Positions 29,902-39,698 of a stretch of DNA of 64,000 nucleotides are shown piece after piece. The position numbers were made by a program, and so were the translations under genes. The DNA is from Oceanisphaera litoralis (GTDB lineage: Bacteria > Pseudomonadota > Gammaproteobacteria > Enterobacterales > Aeromonadaceae): contig NZ_JAFBBE010000018.1 of NCBI RefSeq assembly GCF_016907015.1, positions 29,961-93,960 of the forward strand. Direction: 5' to 3'. The notes beneath the pieces are model-generated. The model was not told the DNA's origin. It was given only the letters and a program-made list of their open reading frames with translations, and made no database searches. Within the stretch, counting starts at the first letter, position 1. Each line of letters starts with the position of its first letter.

Positions 29902-32900
29902 TTAACTTTCGTCCAGCTCGATGTTGATACCGAGGGAGCGAATTTCCTTCAACAATACGTTGAAGGACTCGGGCATGCCCGGCTCCATACGGTGATCGCC
30001 GTCCACGATGTTCTTGTACATCTTGGTACGACCGTTAACATCGTCCGACTTGACGGTCAGCATTTCCTGCAGAGTATAGGCGGCACCGTATGCTTCCAGT
30101 GCCCACACTTCCATCTCACCGAAACGCTGACCACCGAACTGGGCTTTACCACCCAGCGGCTGCTGGGTAACCAGACTGTAGGAACCGGTAGAACGGGCAT
30201 GCATCTTGTCGTCCACCAGGTGGTTCAACTTCAGCATGTACATATAGCCCACGGTGACCGGACGCTCGAAGGTGTTACCGGTACGACCGTCGAACAGGGT
30301 GATCTGACCGGATTCCGGCAGATCGGCCAGCTTCAGCAGGCGCTTGATTTCTTGCTCACTCGCACCATCAAAGGCCGGCGTGGCAATCGGCACACCCTTG
30401 CGCAGGTTGTTGGCCAGCACCCGGACTTCTTCGTCGCTGAAGGTGGACAGATCCACTTTCTGCTGCACCTTGTCACCCAGATTATAAACTTCCTGGATGA
30501 ACTCGCGCAGCCGGGCCAGCTCTTGCTGTTCCTTGATCATGCGGTCGATTTTCTCGCCCACACCCTTGGCCGCGAGGCCCATGTGCGTTTCGAGGATCTG
30601 ACCGATGTTCATCCGCGACGGTACGCCCAGCGGGTTCAGTACGATATCGACCGGGGTGCCGTGTTCATCGTGCGGCATGTCTTCTACCGGTACTATGGTG
30701 GAAATAACCCCCTTGTTACCGTGACGACCCGCCATCTTGTCACCGGGCTGGATGCGACGCTTCACCGCCAGGTACACCTTGACGATTTTCAGTACGCCCG
30801 GGGCCAGATCATCGCCCTGGGTGATTTTGCGACGCTTGTTTTCGAACTTCTTGTCGAAGTCGGCTTTCAGCTCGGCATGCTGCTCGGCGAGCTGTTCCAG
30901 CTCGATTTGCTTGGCTTCGTCGTCGATTGCCTGTTCCAGCAACTGATTACGGGCAATTTTATCGACCTGGGCCGCACTGACACCGGAGGCGATCAGCACA
31001 TTACGGGCACGCGCGTAAACGCCGTCTTCGAGGATGCTGAACTCTTCGGTCAGATCTTTCTTGGCCTGCTTGAGCTGCATGTGCTCGATGTCCTGAGCAC
31101 GCTTGTCTTTTTCCACCCCATCACGGGTAAAGACCTGCACGTCGATGACGGTGCCGAATACGGAGTTGGGCACCCGCAGTGAAGAGTCCTTCACATCGGA
31201 GGCCTTCTCACCGAAGATGGCTCGCAGCAGCTTCTCCTCGGGGGTCAGCTGGCTTTCGCCTTTCGGCGTGACCTTGCCGACCAGGATATCGCCGGGCTGC
31301 ATTTCTGCCCCCACGTAGACGATACCGGACTCATCCAGCTTGCTCAGCGCCGCTTCACCCACGTTGGGGATATCGGCGGTGATCTCTTCCGGACCCAGTT
31401 TGGTGTCACGGGAGATACAGGTCAGTTCCTGAATGTGAATGGTGGTCAGACGATCTTCTTCAACCAGCCGCTCGTTCAGCAAGATGGAATCTTCGAAGTT
31501 GTAACCGTTCCAGGGCATGAAGGCGACGCGCAGGTTCTGACCCAGCGCCAGTTCGCCCAGATCGGTGGACGGGCCATCGGCCAGTACGTCACCGGCCAGT
31601 ACCCGCTCGCCCGGCATCACGCAGGGACGCTGGTTGATACAGGTGTTCTGGTTGGAACGGGTGTATTTGGTCAGGTTGTAGATGTCGATACCGGCTTCGC
31701 CCGGCAGCATCTCTTCTTCGTTCACCTTGACCACGATGCGAGACGCATCGGCGTAGTCGACGGTGCCGCCACGCTTGGCGACCGCGGTCACACCGGAGTC
31801 TACCGCCACCGCGCGCTCGATACCGGTACCTACCAGCGGCTTGTCGGCGCGCAGGGTCGGTACGGCCTGACGTTGCATGTTCGAACCCATCAGGGCCCGG
31901 TTGGCATCATCGTGCTCGAGGAAGGGGATCAGGGAGGCAGCAACAGACACGATCTGCTGCGGGCTCACGTCCATGTACTGAACCTGGTCCGCATTCATGT
32001 AGGTGGCTTCACCCTTGTGACGGGACGGAACCAGTTCGTCCAGCAGACGGCCTTCTTCATCGATGGCCGCGTTGGCCTGGGCGATCACGAAGTGACCTTC
32101 CTCGATGGCGGACAGGTAATCCACTTCATCGGTAATCTGGCCGTCGTTCACCTTGCGATACGGGGTCTCGAGGAAACCGTATTCGTTGGTGCGCGAGTAA
32201 CAGGCCAGTGAGTTGATCAGACCGATGTTCGGACCTTCAGGCGTTTCGATGGGACACAGACGACCGTAGTGGGTCGGGTGTACATCTCGCACTTCAAAGC
32301 CGGCGCGCTCACGGGTCAGACCGCCCGGGCCCAGGGCCGAAATACGGCGCTTGTGGGTCACTTCCGACAGCGGGTTGTTCTGATCCATAAACTGGGACAG
32401 CTGGCTGGAACCGAAGAATTCCTTAACGGCCGCCGAAATCGGCTTGGCGTTAATCAGATCCTGCGGCATCAGGGTGTCCAGATCGCCCAGAGACAGACGC
32501 TCTTTCACCGCCCGCTCGACGCGGACCAGACCGACGCGGAACTGGTTCTCTGCCATTTCGCCCACGGAACGGATACGACGGTTACCCAGGTGGTCGATAT
32601 CGTCCACTTCGTCGTTGCCGTTACGGATATCGATCAGACGCTTCATCACGTCGACGATATCGGACTTGGTCAGGGTACCGGCACCGGTAGACTCATCACG
32701 GAACAGGCGACGGTTGAATTTCATCCGGCCTACGGTGGAGAGATCGTAACGGTCTTCGGAGAAGAACAGGTTTTCGAACAGGGTATCGGCCGCTTCGCGG
32801 GTCGGCGGCTCGCCGGGACGCATCATGCGATAGATTTCCACCAGCGCCTCGAGGCGGCTGTTGGAAGAATCGATACGCAGGGTCTCGGACATGTAGGCGC

Positions 32901-33930
32901 CGTGATCCAGTTCGTTGGTGAACAGGGTCTCGAACTGCTTGATGCCGGCCACAGACAGGTTGGCCAGGTTTTCCAGGCTCAGCTCGCTGTTGGCAGGGAT
33001 AATCACTTCACCGGTATCGGCGTTGATATAGTCCTTGGCGGCCACTTTACCGACGGCATATTCCACCGGCACTTCAAGTTTGTCGATGCCGGCCTTTTCC
33101 AGTTGACGGATATGGCGGGCAGTAATGCGGCGTCCGGTTTCCACCAGCACTTCGCCATCCACCAGGATGTCGAAAGAGGCGGTATCACCACGCAGACGAT
33201 CGGGCTTGAGCTCCATCATCAATTTGCCGTCGGTCACCTCGAAACGGGTCGTTTCGAAGAAGAGCTCCAGGATCTCTTCGGTGCTGTACTCCAGCGCGCG
33301 CAGTATGATGGACGCGGGCAGCTTGCGACGACGGTCGATACGAACGAACAGGTTGTCTTTCGCATCAAACTCAAAATCGAGCCAGGAACCACGGTAGGGG
33401 ATCACGCGCGCGTTATACAGGACCTTACCGGAAGAGTGGGTCTTGCCACGATCGTGATCGAAAAACACACCCGGGCTGCGGTGCAGCTGGGAGACAATTA
33501 CCCGCTCGGTACCATTGATGACGAAGGTACCGTTTTCAGTCATGAGCGGGATTTCGCCCATGTAGACTTCTTGCTCTTTGATGTCCTTGACAGTACCGGC
33601 CGCAGCCTCTCTGTCATACAGGACCATCCGCAACTTAACACGCAGCGGTGCCGAATAGGTAACTCCGCGGATTTGACATTCCTGCACGTCAAACACGGGC
33701 TCGCCCAGACGGAAACTGACATACTGCAATTCGGCAGTGCCGGAATAGCTGGTGATGGGGAAAACGCTGCGGAAAGCCGCTTCCAGTCCGTACTCGCCTT
33801 GCGGATCTGCTTCAATAAACTGTTTGAAGGAGTCAAGCTGGATTGATAGCAGGTAAGGCGTGTCCAAGACCTGGTCACGTTTACCGAAGTCCTTACGAAT
33901 GCGCTTTTTCTCTGTGTAAGAGTAAACCAT
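29902..33930 (-). CDS. rpoB: RNA polymerase beta subunit
   Basis: Catalytic subunit of RNA polymerase, 1,342 residues, the same length as E. coli. The rifampicin pocket reads [19 protein letters not shown] and [12 protein letters not shown], wild type at the usual resistance positions. Other landmarks are [43 protein letters not shown] and [24 protein letters not shown]. The true start is ATG 33928-33930 ([18 protein letters not shown]); the open frame runs on to 34110 through the rplL-rpoB spacer but has no family match there. Confidence 0.98.
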   Translation of the reverse strand: MVYSYTEKKRIRKDFGKRDQVLDTPYLLSIQLDSFKQFIEADPQGEYGLEAAFRSVFPITSYSGTAELQYVSFRLGEPVFDVQECQIRGVTYSAPLRVKLRMVLYDREAAAGTVKDIKEQEVYMGEIPLMTENGTFVINGTERVIVSQLHRSPGVFFDHDRGKTHSSGKVLYNARVIPYRGSWLDFEFDAKDNLFVRIDRRRKLPASIILRALEYSTEEILELFFETTRFEVTDGKLMMELKPDRLRGDTASFDILVDGEVLVETGRRITARHIRQLEKAGIDKLEVPVEYAVGKVAAKDYINADTGEVIIPANSELSLENLANLSVAGIKQFETLFTNELDHGAYMSETLRIDSSNSRLEALVEIYRMMRPGEPPTREAADTLFENLFFSEDRYDLSTVGRMKFNRRLFRDESTGAGTLTKSDIVDVMKRLIDIRNGNDEVDDIDHLGNRRIRSVGEMAENQFRVGLVRVERAVKERLSLGDLDTLMPQDLINAKPISAAVKEFFGSSQLSQFMDQNNPLSEVTHKRRISALGPGGLTRERAGFEVRDVHPTHYGRLCPIETPEGPNIGLINSLACYSRTNEYGFLETPYRKVNDGQITDEVDYLSAIEEGHFVIAQANAAIDEEGRLLDELVPSRHKGEATYMNADQVQYMDVSPQQIVSVAASLIPFLEHDDANRALMGSNMQRQAVPTLRADKPLVGTGIERAVAVDSGVTAVAKRGGTVDYADASRIVVKVNEEEMLPGEAGIDIYNLTKYTRSNQNTCINQRPCVMPGERVLAGDVLADGPSTDLGELALGQNLRVAFMPWNGYNFEDSILLNERLVEEDRLTTIHIQELTCISRDTKLGPEEITADIPNVGEAALSKLDESGIVYVGAEMQPGDILVGKVTPKGESQLTPEEKLLRAIFGEKASDVKDSSLRVPNSVFGTVIDVQVFTRDGVEKDKRAQDIEHMQLKQAKKDLTEEFSILEDGVYARARNVLIASGVSAAQVDKIARNQLLEQAIDDEAKQIELEQLAEQHAELKADFDKKFENKRRKITQGDDLAPGVLKIVKVYLAVKRRIQPGDKMAGRHGNKGVISTIVPVEDMPHDEHGTPVDIVLNPLGVPSRMNIGQILETHMGLAAKGVGEKIDRMIKEQQELARLREFIQEVYNLGDKVQQKVDLSTFSDEEVRVLANNLRKGVPIATPAFDGASEQEIKRLLKLADLPESGQITLFDGRTGNTFERPVTVGYMYMLKLNHLVDDKMHARSTGSYSLVTQQPLGGKAQFGGQRFGEMEVWALEAYGAAYTLQEMLTVKSDDVNGRTKMYKNIVDGDHRMEPGMPESFNVLLKEIRSLGINIELDES

Positions 33931-33987
33931 AGGGTTCCTCAGCTCGCTGATAAGTGACCCACTCTGTCCAAATGGGACAGCTCTAAA

Positions 33988-34059
33988 ACATCGTTTTTTG
34001 TCAGACCGGACGTCTCGACAACACCCGGTGGCTGGTACAACGAGAGGTAGAAACGATGT
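33988..34059 (-). other. Possible processing stem in the rplL-rpoB spacer
   Basis: ACATCGTTT (33988-33996) and AAACGATGT (34051-34059) are perfect inverted repeats. E. coli has an RNase III site between rplL and rpoB, so a processing stem is plausible. Confidence 0.4.
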
Positions 34060-34084
34060 GAAAATTCCTCTCATCCCACAGCGC

Positions 34085-34117
34085 AAAAGGGCCGGTGAAT
34101 AAAGATTCACCAGCCCT
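34085..34117 (-). terminator. Attenuator between rplL and rpoB
   Basis: On the minus strand AGGGCTGGTGAAT and ATTCACCGGCCCT pair over a short loop, followed by TTTT (34085-34088). It matches the known partial terminator that lowers rpoBC expression relative to rplJL. Confidence 0.85.
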
Positions 34118-34153
34118 AGCCTGATTGCTCAGGCCGCTAAGCTATAGTCTAGC

Positions 34154-34516
34154 TTATTTGAGCTCAACAGAAGCACCGGCTTCTTCGAGTTCTTTCTTCA
34201 GTGCTTCGGCTTCGCCTTTGCTCAGTGCTTCTTTAACAGCACACGGAGCGGCTTCAACCAGGCCCTTGGCTTCTTTCAGGCCCAGACCGGTAGCAGAACG
34301 TACGGCTTTGATAACAGAAACCTTGTTGGCGCCAGCTGCAGTCAGCATAACGTCAAATTCGGTCTGCTCTTCAACAACAGCAGCTTCGCCGGCAACGGCA
34401 ACAGCAGCAGCGGCAGAAACGCCGAACTTCTCTTCCATTGCTTCGATCAGTTCAACAACTTGCATTACAGACATTTCTGCAACGGCTTCGATGATTTGGT
34501 CTTTAGTGATAGACAT
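34154..34516 (-). CDS. rplL: Ribosomal protein L7/L12
   Basis: Stalk protein of the large subunit that recruits GTPase factors, 120 residues. N-terminal dimer domain [23 protein letters not shown], an Ala-rich hinge (about 34-50), then the C-terminal factor-binding domain [36 protein letters not shown]. The cysteine in EAAPCAVKE is unusual compared with E. coli (EAAPAALKE). Co-transcribed with rplJ. Confidence 0.98.
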   Translation of the reverse strand: MSITKDQIIEAVAEMSVMQVVELIEAMEEKFGVSAAAAVAVAGEAAVVEEQTEFDVMLTAAGANKVSVIKAVRSATGLGLKEAKGLVEAAPCAVKEALSKGEAEALKKELEEAGASVELK

Positions 34517-34570
34517 GACTCAAATTCCTAATGTTCTGAAGTTTTCGGTAATCAAGCAGCCAGAAACAGC

Positions 34571-35074
34571 TTAGGCGGCTTCGGCTTCTTTCTTGTCGCG
34601 CAGGGCAGCGATGGTACGAACCAGCTTGCCAGCGGAGGCTTCTTTCATAGTCGCCATCAGCTTCGCAATTGCTTCGTCGTAAGTCGGCAGTTTTGCGAGA
34701 CGGTCAATATCGGCTGCGGGGATGAACTCGCCCTCATATGCCAGACCTTTCACCTCGAAAGCGTTTTGCTCTTTGGCAAAATCCTTGAACAGACGAGCGG
34801 CAGCGCCCGGGTGTTCGTTGGAAAACGCAATCAGGGTAGGACCAACAAATACCTCGTTCAGGCATTCATAGCTGGTCTCTTTCACGGCCAGGCGAGCCAG
34901 CGTGTTACGGACTACCTTGAGGTAGATTCCGTTTTCACGGGCTTGCTTGCGCAGTGTGGTCATGGCAGCCACGGTAACGCCACGAGAATCGGCAACTACC
35001 GCAGACAGGGCGCCCTTGGCAGCTTCGTTGACTTCAGCAACAATTGCTTTTTTGTCGTCGAGTCTTAATGCCAT
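34571..35074 (-). CDS. rplJ: Ribosomal protein L10
   Basis: Anchors the L7/L12 dimers and, as the L10-L12 complex, represses its own operon by binding the leader mRNA. It has 167 residues (E. coli 165). Blocks: [82 protein letters not shown] lies nine bases before the ATG. Its promoter lies in the rplA-rplJ spacer. Confidence 0.97.
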   Translation of the reverse strand: MALRLDDKKAIVAEVNEAAKGALSAVVADSRGVTVAAMTTLRKQARENGIYLKVVRNTLARLAVKETSYECLNEVFVGPTLIAFSNEHPGAAARLFKDFAKEQNAFEVKGLAYEGEFIPAADIDRLAKLPTYDEAIAKLMATMKEASAGKLVRTIAALRDKKEAEAA

Positions 35075-35268
35075 TGGCTAAACTCCTGGATCCACCTGGG
35101 ATATACCCAGATTAAACACACGCCCCTTATTCACAAGGGGCACCAAGGTGGCAGATTCCAGAAGAAAGGAATGCTTTCTAACTGGGTCCCGGCACCATCT
35201 ACGCTGGAAAATTAAGACGTTAAAGTCTCCAGCGGTCTTGGACGGGAGTCGAAGCCCCCAACCAAATC
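35075..35268 (-). promoter_or_regulatory. L10 leader (autoregulatory mRNA region)
   Basis: Long untranslated stretch between the rplJ promoter and its start, containing stem-forming segments such as GCCCCTT/AAGGGGC and CTGGGTATATCCCAG. In relatives this leader binds the L10-L12 complex. The folding here has not been computed. Confidence 0.55.
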
Positions 35269-35280
35269 ACAAGGCGCAAA

Positions 35281-35309
35281 ATTCTACGGGAATCAGTGCG
35301 CCTTGTAAA
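35281..35309 (-). promoter_or_regulatory. rplJ promoter inside an inverted repeat
   Basis: TTTACA (35304-35309), a 17-base spacer, TAGAAT (35281-35286). The -10 lies between the arms of a perfect 10-bp inverted repeat, ACAAGGCGCA (35269-35278) and TGCGCCTTGT (35297-35306). Confidence 0.75.
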
Positions 35310-35315
35310 TGCTTA

Positions 35316-36011
35316 TTAAGCGTCCAGGCTAGCCTGTTCGATAGTCACGCCGGCACCCATGGTGGTGGACAGCGTCACTTTCTTGATGAACACGCCTTTG
35401 GCGGAAGCAGGCTTGGCGCGCTTGAGCGCACCCAGCAGGGCTTCCAGGTTGCCTTTCAGGCTTTCAGCGTCGAAATCAACCTTACCGATAGTGGTGTGGA
35501 TGATACCGTTCTTGTCGTTGCGGTAGCGCACCTGACCGGCCTTGGCGTTTTTAACGGCTTCGGCTACGTTCGGGGTCACGGTACCTACTTTCGGGTTCGG
35601 CATCAGGCCGCGCGGGCCCAGGATCTGACCCAGCTGACCCACAACGCGCATGGCATCGGGAGAAGCGATAACGACGTCGAAGTCCATTTCGCCTTTCTTG
35701 ACCAGGTCGGCCAGATCGTCCATACCAACCAGTTCGGCACCGGCAGCCTTGGCGGCTTCGGCGTTGGCGCCCTGGGCGAATACGGCAACGCGAACGTCAC
35801 GACCGGTGCCGTTCGGCAGTACGGTAGCACCACGTACGTTCTGGTCGGATTTACGCGCGTCGATGCCCAGGTTAACGGCAACATCGATGCTTTCTACGAA
35901 TTTGGCGGTAGCCAGCTCTTGCAGCAGGGCAACGGCTTCGTTGATTTGGTACTCTTTGGTGGCGCTTACACGCTCACGGATAGTACGCATACGCTTAGTC
36001 AGTTTAGCCAT
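35316..36011 (-). CDS. rplA: Ribosomal protein L1
   Basis: Large-subunit protein of the L1 stalk and translational repressor of the rplK-rplA mRNA. It has 231 residues. Blocks: [85 protein letters not shown], and [13 protein letters not shown] sequence [15 protein letters not shown]. It follows rplK by four bases. Confidence 0.98.
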   Translation of the reverse strand: MAKLTKRMRTIRERVSATKEYQINEAVALLQELATAKFVESIDVAVNLGIDARKSDQNVRGATVLPNGTGRDVRVAVFAQGANAEAAKAAGAELVGMDDLADLVKKGEMDFDVVIASPDAMRVVGQLGQILGPRGLMPNPKVGTVTPNVAEAVKNAKAGQVRYRNDKNGIIHTTIGKVDFDAESLKGNLEALLGALKRAKPASAKGVFIKKVTLSTTMGAGVTIEQASLDA

Positions 36012-36015
36012 CGTC

Positions 36016-36444
36016 TTAGCCCTCCACTACCAGGCCCATGGACCGGGCAGTACCTTCGATACAACGAACACGAGCATCCAGATCGGCGCCGGTCATGTCT
36101 TGCTGCTTCACGCCGGCAATTTCTTCCAGCTGAGCGCGGGTAACGGTACCCACCTTATCGGTGTTGGGCTTGCCGGAACCGGACTTGAGACCAGCCGCTT
36201 TCAGCAGCAGGTAGGCTGCGGGCGGAGTCTTGGTTTCGAAGGTGAAAGAGCGGTCGCTGTACACGGTAATGATAACCGGGATCGGCGAGCCTTTTTCCAG
36301 GCTTTCTGTACGAGCGTTGAACGCCTTACAGAATTCCATGATGTTAACGCCGTGCTGACCCAGAGCGGGACCAACGGGCGGACTCGGGTTAGCTGCACCG
36401 GCTGCAACCTGCAGCTTGATGTAGGCTTGTACTTTCTTAGCCAT
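36016..36444 (-). CDS. rplK: Ribosomal protein L11
   Basis: Part of the GTPase-associated centre, needed for RelA activation. It has 142 residues. Motifs: [67 protein letters not shown], and the C-terminal [21 protein letters not shown]. Its own promoter lies in the loop of the nusG terminator. Confidence 0.98.
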   Translation of the reverse strand: MAKKVQAYIKLQVAAGAANPSPPVGPALGQHGVNIMEFCKAFNARTESLEKGSPIPVIITVYSDRSFTFETKTPPAAYLLLKAAGLKSGSGKPNTDKVGTVTRAQLEEIAGVKQQDMTGADLDARVRCIEGTARSMGLVVEG

Positions 36445-36510
36445 TGTTTAATACCTCGTTAATGGGTGATAACGCCTCGGAGTCTGGCTCCAGAACGGCT
36501 CCCCAGTGTT

Positions 36511-36545
36511 AAAAGGGCGGCAGATTGTAGTTTTATTTGCCGCCC
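36511..36545 (-). terminator. Terminator of secE-nusG, containing the rplK -10 box
   Basis: On the minus strand GGGCGGCA (36538-36545), a 15-base loop, TGCCGCCC (36515-36522), then TTTT (36511-36514). The loop contains TACAAT, the -10 of the rplK promoter. Confidence 0.8.
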
Positions 36546-36552
36546 CTCGCAA
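36524..36552 (-). promoter_or_regulatory. rplK promoter overlapping the nusG terminator
   Basis: TTGCGA (36547-36552), a 17-base spacer that is largely the left stem arm, TACAAT (36524-36529) in the hairpin loop. A transcript starting here loses the left arm and cannot form the terminator. Confidence 0.65.
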
Positions 36553-36572
36553 GTTTTATGGCTGAATTTCGC

Positions 36573-37121
36573 TCAGGATTTTTCTACCTGACCGAACTCC
36601 AGCTCCACCGGTGTAGAACGACCGAAGATGAGTACCGATACCTTGACCCGGCTCTTCTCGTAATCGACCGATTCCACCACGCCGTTGAAGTCGGCAAAGG
36701 GACCGTCGGAGACCCGAACCACTTCGCCCGGCTCGAACAGGGTCTTGGGTTTCGGCTTGTCGATCGCATCCTGCAGACGGTTGAGGATGGCGTCCGCTTC
36801 CTTGTCGGAAATCGGTGCCGGACGCTCGGGGGTACCACCGATAAAGCCCATCACCCGGGGAATACTGCGCACCAGGTGCCAGGTGGCATCGTTCATCTGC
36901 ATCTGCACCAGCACATAGCCGGGGAAGAATTTGCGTTCGCTTTTGCGTTTCTGGCCGGCGCGCATTTCTACCACTTCTTCGGTAGGAACCAGCACTTCGC
37001 CGAACTGTTCTTCCATGTCCTGCATCTTGATATATTCACGCAGCGTCTTGGCAACGCGACCTTCATACCCGGAAAACGCCTGGACCACATACCAACGCAT
37101 TCTTTGTTCTGGTTCTGACAT
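36573..37121 (-). CDS. nusG: Transcription termination/antitermination protein NusG
   Basis: Binds the RNA polymerase clamp and links it to Rho or the ribosome. It has 182 residues (E. coli 181). The NGN domain starts [23 protein letters not shown] and includes [12 protein letters not shown] and [14 protein letters not shown] sequence [15 protein letters not shown]. The C-terminal KOW domain is [22 protein letters not shown]. It follows secE by nine bases. Confidence 0.98.
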   Translation of the reverse strand: MSEPEQRMRWYVVQAFSGYEGRVAKTLREYIKMQDMEEQFGEVLVPTEEVVEMRAGQKRKSERKFFPGYVLVQMQMNDATWHLVRSIPRVMGFIGGTPERPAPISDKEADAILNRLQDAIDKPKPKTLFEPGEVVRVSDGPFADFNGVVESVDYEKSRVKVSVLIFGRSTPVELEFGQVEKS

Positions 37122-37130
37122 GGTTAATCC

Positions 37131-37502
37131 TTATACTCCGGTGACCAGATTGACCAGCCACACCAGCAGGCCATCCAGCAAAAACAGAAAAAGGCCAACC
37201 AGAGCGGTGACGGCCAATACAATCAGGGTGGTCTGGATCGCTTCCTGGCGGCTCGGCCAGACCACTTTACGCATTTCCAGACGGGATTCTTTGGCAAAGG
37301 CAAAGCTGTTCTTGCCTTTCTGGGTCTGATAGGCCAGCACACCGGCTACGCCGGCCGCCACCACGACACCGGCAGCGCGAATAACCACCGCCAGGTCACT
37401 GTAGATATAGTTGGCGACCACGGCTGCGATCAAAATGATGAAAACCAGCCCCCATAACAGGGTGTCTTTGGCCCCGCCCTGGCTCTCGGTGTTTACACTC
37501 AT
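37131..37502 (-). CDS. secE: Protein translocase subunit SecE
   Basis: Essential inner-membrane clamp of the SecYEG channel. It has 123 residues with three membrane helices (about 17-36, 40-58 and 93-116), the longer enterobacterial-type form. The conserved cytoplasmic amphipathic segment is ESRLEMRKVVWPSRQEAIQTT. It lies between tRNA-Trp and nusG. Confidence 0.96.
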   Translation of the reverse strand: MSVNTESQGGAKDTLLWGLVFIILIAAVVANYIYSDLAVVIRAAGVVVAAGVAGVLAYQTQKGKNSFAFAKESRLEMRKVVWPSRQEAIQTTLIVLAVTALVGLFLFLLDGLLVWLVNLVTGV

Positions 37503-37567
37503 AAGCTACCTGTCTAAAAACTTGAAGTCTGTCACAGACGCGAAAACCCCGCTGTTGGCGAGGTAAA

Positions 37568-37644
37568 TGGCAGGGGCGGAGGGACTCGAACCCCCAACCG
37601 TCGGTTTTGGAGACCGCCGTTCTACCAATTGGAACTACGCCCCT
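37568..37644 (-). tRNA. tRNA-Trp (CCA anticodon)
   Basis: 77 bases including encoded CCA (37568-37570). Acceptor stem AGGGGCG/CGCCCCT, anticodon loop CTCCAAA, T-loop GGTTCGAGTCC. It sits between tuf and secE, a gene order known from other gammaproteobacteria but not E. coli. The D-arm is one base longer than in E. coli. Confidence 0.97.
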
Positions 37645-37651
37645 AATACAA

Positions 37652-37676
37652 GAAAGCCCCTATTATAGGGGCTTTC
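37652..37676 (-). terminator. Hairpin between tuf and tRNA-Trp
   Basis: Perfect 11-bp stem GAAAGCCCCTA/TAGGGGCTTTC with a three-base loop, seven bases upstream of the mature tRNA-Trp 5' end. The following T-run is short (TTG), so it may be a partial terminator or a tRNA-processing guide. Confidence 0.6.
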
Positions 37677-37696
37677 CGATGCGATTGTAAGCGCAA

Positions 37697-38881
37697 TTAC
37701 TCGATGATTTTGGCGACTACACCGGCACCCACGGTACGGCCACCTTCACGAATCGCGAAGCGCAAACCCTCTTCCATCGCGATGGGCGCAATCAGGTTGA
37801 CCACCATCTGGATGTTGTCGCCGGGCATGACCATTTCAACGCCTTCCGGCAGTTCTATGGTACCGGTCACATCGGTGGTACGGAAGTAGAACTGGGGACG
37901 GTAGCCCTTGAAGAACGGCGTGTGACGACCGCCTTCTTCCTTGGACAGCACGTAGACTTCGGATTCGAAGCCGGTATGCGGGTTGATGGAGCCCGGCTTG
38001 GCCAGCACCTGACCACGCTCGACGTCTTCACGCTTGGTACCACGCAGCAGCACGCCGACGTTCTCGCCGGCACGGCCTTCGTCCAGCAGCTTGCGGAACA
38101 TTTCAACGCCGGTACAAGTGGTCCTGACGGTATCCTTGATACCCACGATTTCCACTTCTTCACCCACTTTAACGATACCGCGCTCGACACGACCGGTCAC
38201 CACGGTACCACGACCCTGGATGGAGAACACGTCCTCGATCGGCAGCAGGAAGGCACCGTCAACGGCACGCTCGGGCTCGGGGATGTAGGAATCCAGAGCA
38301 GCGGCCAGTTCCAGAATCTTCGGTTCCCACTGGGGGTCGCCTTCCAGGCCTTTCAGCGCAGAACCCTGAATAACCGGAATATCGTCACCCGGGAAATCGT
38401 ACTCGGACAGCAGTTCACGCACTTCCATTTCCACCAGCTCGAGCAGCTCTTCATCGTCGACCATGTCACACTTGTTCATGAACACAACGATGTAAGGTAC
38501 GCCTACCTGGCGGGCCAGCAGTATGTGCTCACGAGTTTGCGGCATGGGGCCGTCGGTCGCGGCAACCACCAGGATGGCGCCATCCATCTGGGCAGCACCG
38601 GTGATCATGTTTTTAACGTAATCGGCGTGGCCGGGGCAGTCAACGTGGGCGTAGTGACGTGCTTCGGTGTCGTACTCGACGTGAGAAGCGGCGATGGTGA
38701 TACCGCGGGCTTTTTCTTCGGGAGCGTTATCGATCTGGTCGAAGGCACGGGCAGCGCCGCCCCACTGTTTGGCAAGGACATTGGTGATGGCAGCGGTCAG
38801 GGTCGTTTTACCGTGGTCAACGTGGCCTATGGTGCCGACGTTTACGTGCGGTTTATTACGCTCAAATTTTTCTTTAGACAT
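37697..38881 (-). CDS. tuf: Elongation factor Tu
   Basis: Delivers aminoacyl-tRNA to the ribosome. It has 394 residues. GTPase motifs: GHVDHGKT (P-loop), [12 protein letters not shown] and [11 protein letters not shown]. Domain 2 and 3 landmarks include [13 protein letters not shown] and [11 protein letters not shown] at the C-terminus. ATG 38879-38881 has AGAGGGA upstream; the longer open frame adds non-family residues. It is the tufB-type locus because of its position after the tRNA cluster and before secE. Confidence 0.98.
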   Translation of the reverse strand: MSKEKFERNKPHVNVGTIGHVDHGKTTLTAAITNVLAKQWGGAARAFDQIDNAPEEKARGITIAASHVEYDTEARHYAHVDCPGHADYVKNMITGAAQMDGAILVVAATDGPMPQTREHILLARQVGVPYIVVFMNKCDMVDDEELLELVEMEVRELLSEYDFPGDDIPVIQGSALKGLEGDPQWEPKILELAAALDSYIPEPERAVDGAFLLPIEDVFSIQGRGTVVTGRVERGIVKVGEEVEIVGIKDTVRTTCTGVEMFRKLLDEGRAGENVGVLLRGTKREDVERGQVLAKPGSINPHTGFESEVYVLSKEEGGRHTPFFKGYRPQFYFRTTDVTGTIELPEGVEMVMPGDNIQMVVNLIAPIAMEEGLRFAIREGGRTVGAGVVAKIIE

Positions 38882-38990
38882 GCTCGTCCCTCTAACTGGT
38901 TGTGTGGCACAACTAAACCACGCGAATCGCAATTAGAAAGTATATAGCAAAAACAGGCTTGATGTATGGGGAGCTAGAGGAGCAAAGAAG

Positions 38991-39066
38991 TGGTGCTGAT
39001 ACCCGGATTCGAACTGGGGACCTCACCCTTACCAAGGGTGCGCTCTACCAACTGAGCTATATCAGC
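38991..39066 (-). tRNA. tRNA-Thr (GGT anticodon)
   Basis: 76 bases with encoded CCA (38991-38993). Acceptor GCTGATA/TATCAGC, anticodon loop CTTGGTA, T-loop GTTCGAATC. It corresponds to E. coli thrT in the order thrU-tyrU-glyT-thrT-tufB. Confidence 0.97.
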
Positions 39067-39069
39067 AAC

Positions 39070-39144
<75 letters not shown>

Positions 39145-39215
39145 AATACGCTTTACTTTTAACAGCGATTGGCTGTTTTATTTCGAACCCGTCGCGATGG
39201 ACAAATCCGGAAATG

Positions 39216-39300
39216 TGGTGGAGGGAGCTGGATTCGAACCAGCGAAGGCTGAGCCGTCAGATTTACAGTCTGATCCCTTTGGCCACTCGGGAACCCCTCC
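39216..39300 (-). tRNA. tRNA-Tyr (GTA anticodon)
   Basis: 85 bases with encoded CCA (39216-39218) and the long variable arm of class II tRNAs. Acceptor GGAGGGG, anticodon loop CTGTAAA. Equivalent to E. coli tyrU. Confidence 0.97.
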
Positions 39301-39309
39301 AGATTTTAA

Positions 39310-39385
<76 letters not shown>

Positions 39386-39400
39386 ACTTGAGCGAGCGGA

Positions 39401-39430
39401 ATTCTAGGGCAAGGCCATGACTCTATGCAA
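39401..39430 (-). promoter_or_regulatory. Promoter of the thrU-tyrU-glyT-thrT-tuf operon
   Basis: TTGCAT (39425-39430), an 18-base spacer, TAGAAT (39401-39406), followed by the GC-rich TCCGCTCGCTC. A GC-rich discriminator is typical of promoters inhibited by ppGpp and DksA. Confidence 0.6.
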
Positions 39431-39595
39431 TACCTTTACCGCAAGTTTTTTCAGTTGCGGGTTCGAATGAGCAAAAAAACAACAAATCAAGCCCCTTTTG
39501 ACGTCGCCTCCCCCGCGGCGGGTCGGGTATTCGCCGTTCACCGGCATGCTCACCGGCATAAAAGCGCGGTTTACGGCTCCGGCTGTAACCCTTTG

Positions 39596-39661
39596 CCGCC
39601 TTGTTCACCCTCGAACCCCGCCTTGTTCGCCCTCGAACCTCGCCTTGTTCACTCCCGAACC
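39596..39661. repeat. Three 22-bp tandem repeats upstream of coaA
   Basis: Copies at 39596-39617, 39618-39639 and 39640-39661, with one to three differences between copies, pattern CCGCCTTGTTC then CCCTCGAACC. On the minus strand each carries GGTTCG, resembling the tRNA T-loop sequence. Confidence 0.92.
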
Positions 39662-39698
39662 ATAGTGTATCGTCCTCGGGCACCCACAGGACACGCCC

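Larger units (their letters stand above)
39386..39698. other. tRNA operon-coaA divergent spacer
   Basis: 313 bases. The tRNA side holds the promoter at 39401-39430. The middle holds two CACCGGCAT copies (39539-39561). The coaA side holds three 22-bp tandem repeats (39596-39661). I see no convincing gene; an 86-codon minus-strand open frame is Arg-rich and repeat-derived. Confidence 0.75.

Noticed and set aside
33931..34110. N-terminal extension of rpoB by 60 residues
   Set aside because: The extension reads through the known rplL-rpoB spacer; ATG 33930 gives exactly the 1,342-residue family protein.
39596..39661. Possible CRISPR array
   Set aside because: Repeats are directly adjacent without unique spacers, as are the 15-bp repeats in qseG and the heptamers. 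No cas gene is present.
39423..39683. 86-codon minus-strand frame upstream of the tRNA operon
   Set aside because: Its coding content is the 22-bp repeats and the promoter region; Arg-rich with no family likeness.
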